Below, piece after piece: positions 62,572-64,000 of a DNA stretch of 64,000 bases; the first letter of the stretch is position 1; the number at the start of each line of letters is the position of its first letter. The notes under the pieces are model-generated. The model worked only from the letters and a program-made list of their open reading frames with translations, was not told the DNA's origin and ran no database searches. The position numbers and the translations under genes are program-made. The stretch is taken from positions 62,001-126,000 of the forward strand of contig NZ_CP058649.1 of NCBI RefSeq assembly GCF_018141445.1, in the 5' to 3' direction. Source of the DNA: Vallitalea pronyensis. Lineage in GTDB: Bacteria > Bacillota > Clostridia > Lachnospirales > Vallitaleaceae.

Positions 62572-63011
62572 ATATCTTGACAGAAGACCATAATTATGTT
62601 AAAGAACTCGTTCCTGACCTTGTACAGTGGTATGAAGGCAATGAGAAAGATATGGCATTTGGTGATTATATGAAGGCTAAAATTAAGCAACAAGAAGCTT
62701 TTATGGCTATCAATAAAGAAACCAAAGGGTGTTTAGGAATAATAGCACTATCTCATACCTATAATCGAATAACTTTTTTGGGTATTTCTCATACCAAATA
62801 CTATAAATTAGCTGGTGATATGTTAATGTCTTATGCATTAGGTCAATTAAACAGTAGAATAGAAATTGCCATCAATTTAATAAAAAGTAACGCTGAACAT
62901 ATTAACTATATGCGAGAATTAATTAAAGAATATGGATTTGTTAAAGAACAAAGTGCATTGGAAAATGGGGTACCTGTCGATAAGATGATCAAAAAGGCTT
63001 CTACATCATGA
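62572..63011 (+). pseudogene. GNAT acetyltransferase, 3' fragment
   Basis: Continues the protein cut at 61283 after one ATAT copy is removed: ILTEDHNYVKELVPDLVQWYEG..., ending NGVPVDKMIKKASTS (TGA). The fragment includes the TSD. LGIIALSHTYNRITFLGISHT is a GNAT-like strand/loop region. It is followed 24 bp later by a methyltransferase gene, so the pair was probably an operon; polar effects of the IS are possible. Confidence 0.85.
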
Positions 63012-63035
63012 CTTAAATAATAAGGAGAAAAAATT

Positions 63036-63692
63036 ATGTCAGATAATTATGTTTGTGTAAAAGAGCATTATGATACACTCATTATTGAAGGCGATGATCC
63101 ATGTCATGACAGTAAAGAATTACAAAAATACATGGAACGTTGGACAGGGGATAAGTTTATTGAACTACTTGATATTGATAAGGATAAGGTCATACTAGAA
63201 GTTGGAATTGGAACAGGTAGAATTGCAAGAAAAGTATTAGCACAAGGGTGCAAAAAGCTAGTAGGTATGGATATATCACCCTTAACACTCAAAAGGGCTA
63301 GTGAAAATTTAGTAGATTATAAGAATGTAGAATTAGTTGAAGGTGATATTATAGAGTACCTCGGTACAGAAAGATATGATACAGCTTATAGTGTTTTAAC
63401 CTTTATGCATATCGATGACAAAAAGCAAGCATTAAAAAGTATTATTAATTCATTAAAAATGGAAGGAAATATTGTTCTTTCTGTTGATAGCAATCAAGAT
63501 GATTATATTGATTATGGTAATAGAAAAATACATGTTTTTCCATCAGATATAAATCAGATTATTGGTTACCTAGAAGAGTTAGGATGCGTGACTACTGAAA
63601 TAATTAAGTTAGAAGATAATAATATGGAGATTGCAACAGTCATAAAAGCTGTTAAGAATACAAATATACATAATATAGAATATTTAAAGTAG
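63036..63692 (+). CDS. Class I SAM-dependent methyltransferase
   Basis: 218 aa. ILEVGIGTGRIARKVLAQGC motif I, LVGMDISPLTL acidic loop, VELVEGDI, and AYSVLTFMHIDDK motif IV. Start ATG after AATAAGGAG. It follows the split GNAT gene on the same strand. Substrate unknown; the SPLTL loop is common among small-molecule methyltransferases. Confidence 0.88.
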   Translation: MSDNYVCVKEHYDTLIIEGDDPCHDSKELQKYMERWTGDKFIELLDIDKDKVILEVGIGTGRIARKVLAQGCKKLVGMDISPLTLKRASENLVDYKNVELVEGDIIEYLGTERYDTAYSVLTFMHIDDKKQALKSIINSLKMEGNIVLSVDSNQDDYIDYGNRKIHVFPSDINQIIGYLEELGCVTTEIIKLEDNNMEIATVIKAVKNTNIHNIEYLK

Positions 63693-64000
63693 GTTAATGA
63701 CGCATATTTACTATTACAAAAGAGAATAAAGTGCAAGTGTCATCCCATCACCGGTATGTATAATTCGCTGTATTGTTATTTAATTTCATTCCAAATTAAT
63801 CGTTTTCAAAATCATAATGAATTTCTAAAGGAAACAGAATCATTAAATGGAGAAGTTGTTTAGGTATCATTAGATTATGGTAAATATTTAATGACATCAA
63901 TTTTTGATGATTGAACATCAAGTACGGTAAGATAGAATGATGGTGTTATTAAACCAATAACCTATACTAATAGATATCTTTCAATGCCAGTTAATCCTAC
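63693..64000. other. 308-bp end of window with a possible decayed coding remnant
   Basis: A short open run (about 63740-63863, HPITGMYNSLYCYLISFQINRF then stop) looks like a truncated coding relic but matches nothing I know. No terminator or complete gene is evident before the window ends. Confidence 0.3.

Overview
The window looks like a chromosomal segment of a low-GC, Gram-positive anaerobic firmicute (class Clostridia; a Lachnospirales/Vallitalea-type organism is a guess). The support is AT-rich intergenic DNA, strong AGGAGG-type ribosome binding sites, lipoprotein and Gram-positive signal peptides, S-layer-homology (SLH) proteins, copper-amine-oxidase-like wall domains, and typical Firmicutes genes (YhaN/YhaO-like nuclease pair, YwmB-like protein, PrsA-like foldase, DUF5685). 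Almost all genes lie on the minus strand. Species assignment is inference; the gene-family calls rest on visible motifs.

Layout. 1-3.2 kb: the 3' part of a DnaC/DnaI-like helicase-loader ATPase, a tRNA-Arg(TCG) with its own promoter, then one very AT-rich 637-aa orphan gene with a HEPN-like RNxxxH motif. That gene is bracketed downstream by a degenerate copy of the tRNA 3' half, so this may be a small tRNA-associated island. 3.2-7.5 kb: a methyltransferase, a secreted mannose-lectin-like protein, an alpha/alpha-toroid-like protein and a lipoprotein. 7.8-14.8 kb: yhaN/yhaO-like DNA-repair ATPase and nuclease, then the compact operon DUF5685 - DnaJ - membrane protein - phosphofructokinase. 15.4-27.8 kb: mostly housekeeping (GntR regulator, nucleotidyltransferase, GNAT-methyltransferase fusion, ribosomal protein L28, nitroreductase, M42 peptidase, MscS channel, AsnRS, M29 aminopeptidase), ending in a 189-bp nested inverted-repeat element. 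28-34 kb: secreted or envelope proteins (a possible beta-pore-former, DUF1287, a C39-like peptidase, a degenerate amidase fold) and an overlooked 57-aa gene. 34-38 kb: a heterodimeric ABC exporter preceded by a 30-codon leader peptide and tandem terminators, an arrangement like bmrB-bmrCD attenuation. 38-42 kb: PrsA-like foldase, Usp protein, and small hypothetical and YwmB-like genes.

42.4-52.7 kb holds three adjacent minus-strand genes for large secreted proteins with fibronectin-III-like and SLH-like modules (1648, about 1465 and 287 aa), probably one surface-structure operon. A lipoprotein with copper-amine-oxidase-N repeats lies upstream. 55-64 kb is accessory: XRE regulator, methyltransferase, P-loop kinase-like protein and a second ABC exporter pair. 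Immediately upstream of that pair is a decayed adenylation-domain fragment of a non-ribosomal peptide synthetase. Next is a GNAT gene split by a 1288-bp IS3-family element with a 4-bp target duplication, followed by another methyltransferase.

The most notable items are the exporter leader/attenuator, the tRNA-flanked orphan gene, the NRPS relic next to an exporter pair, the precisely reconstructable IS insertion, the nested inverted-repeat element, and the giant surface-protein operon. No CRISPR array, rRNA or phage module was seen.
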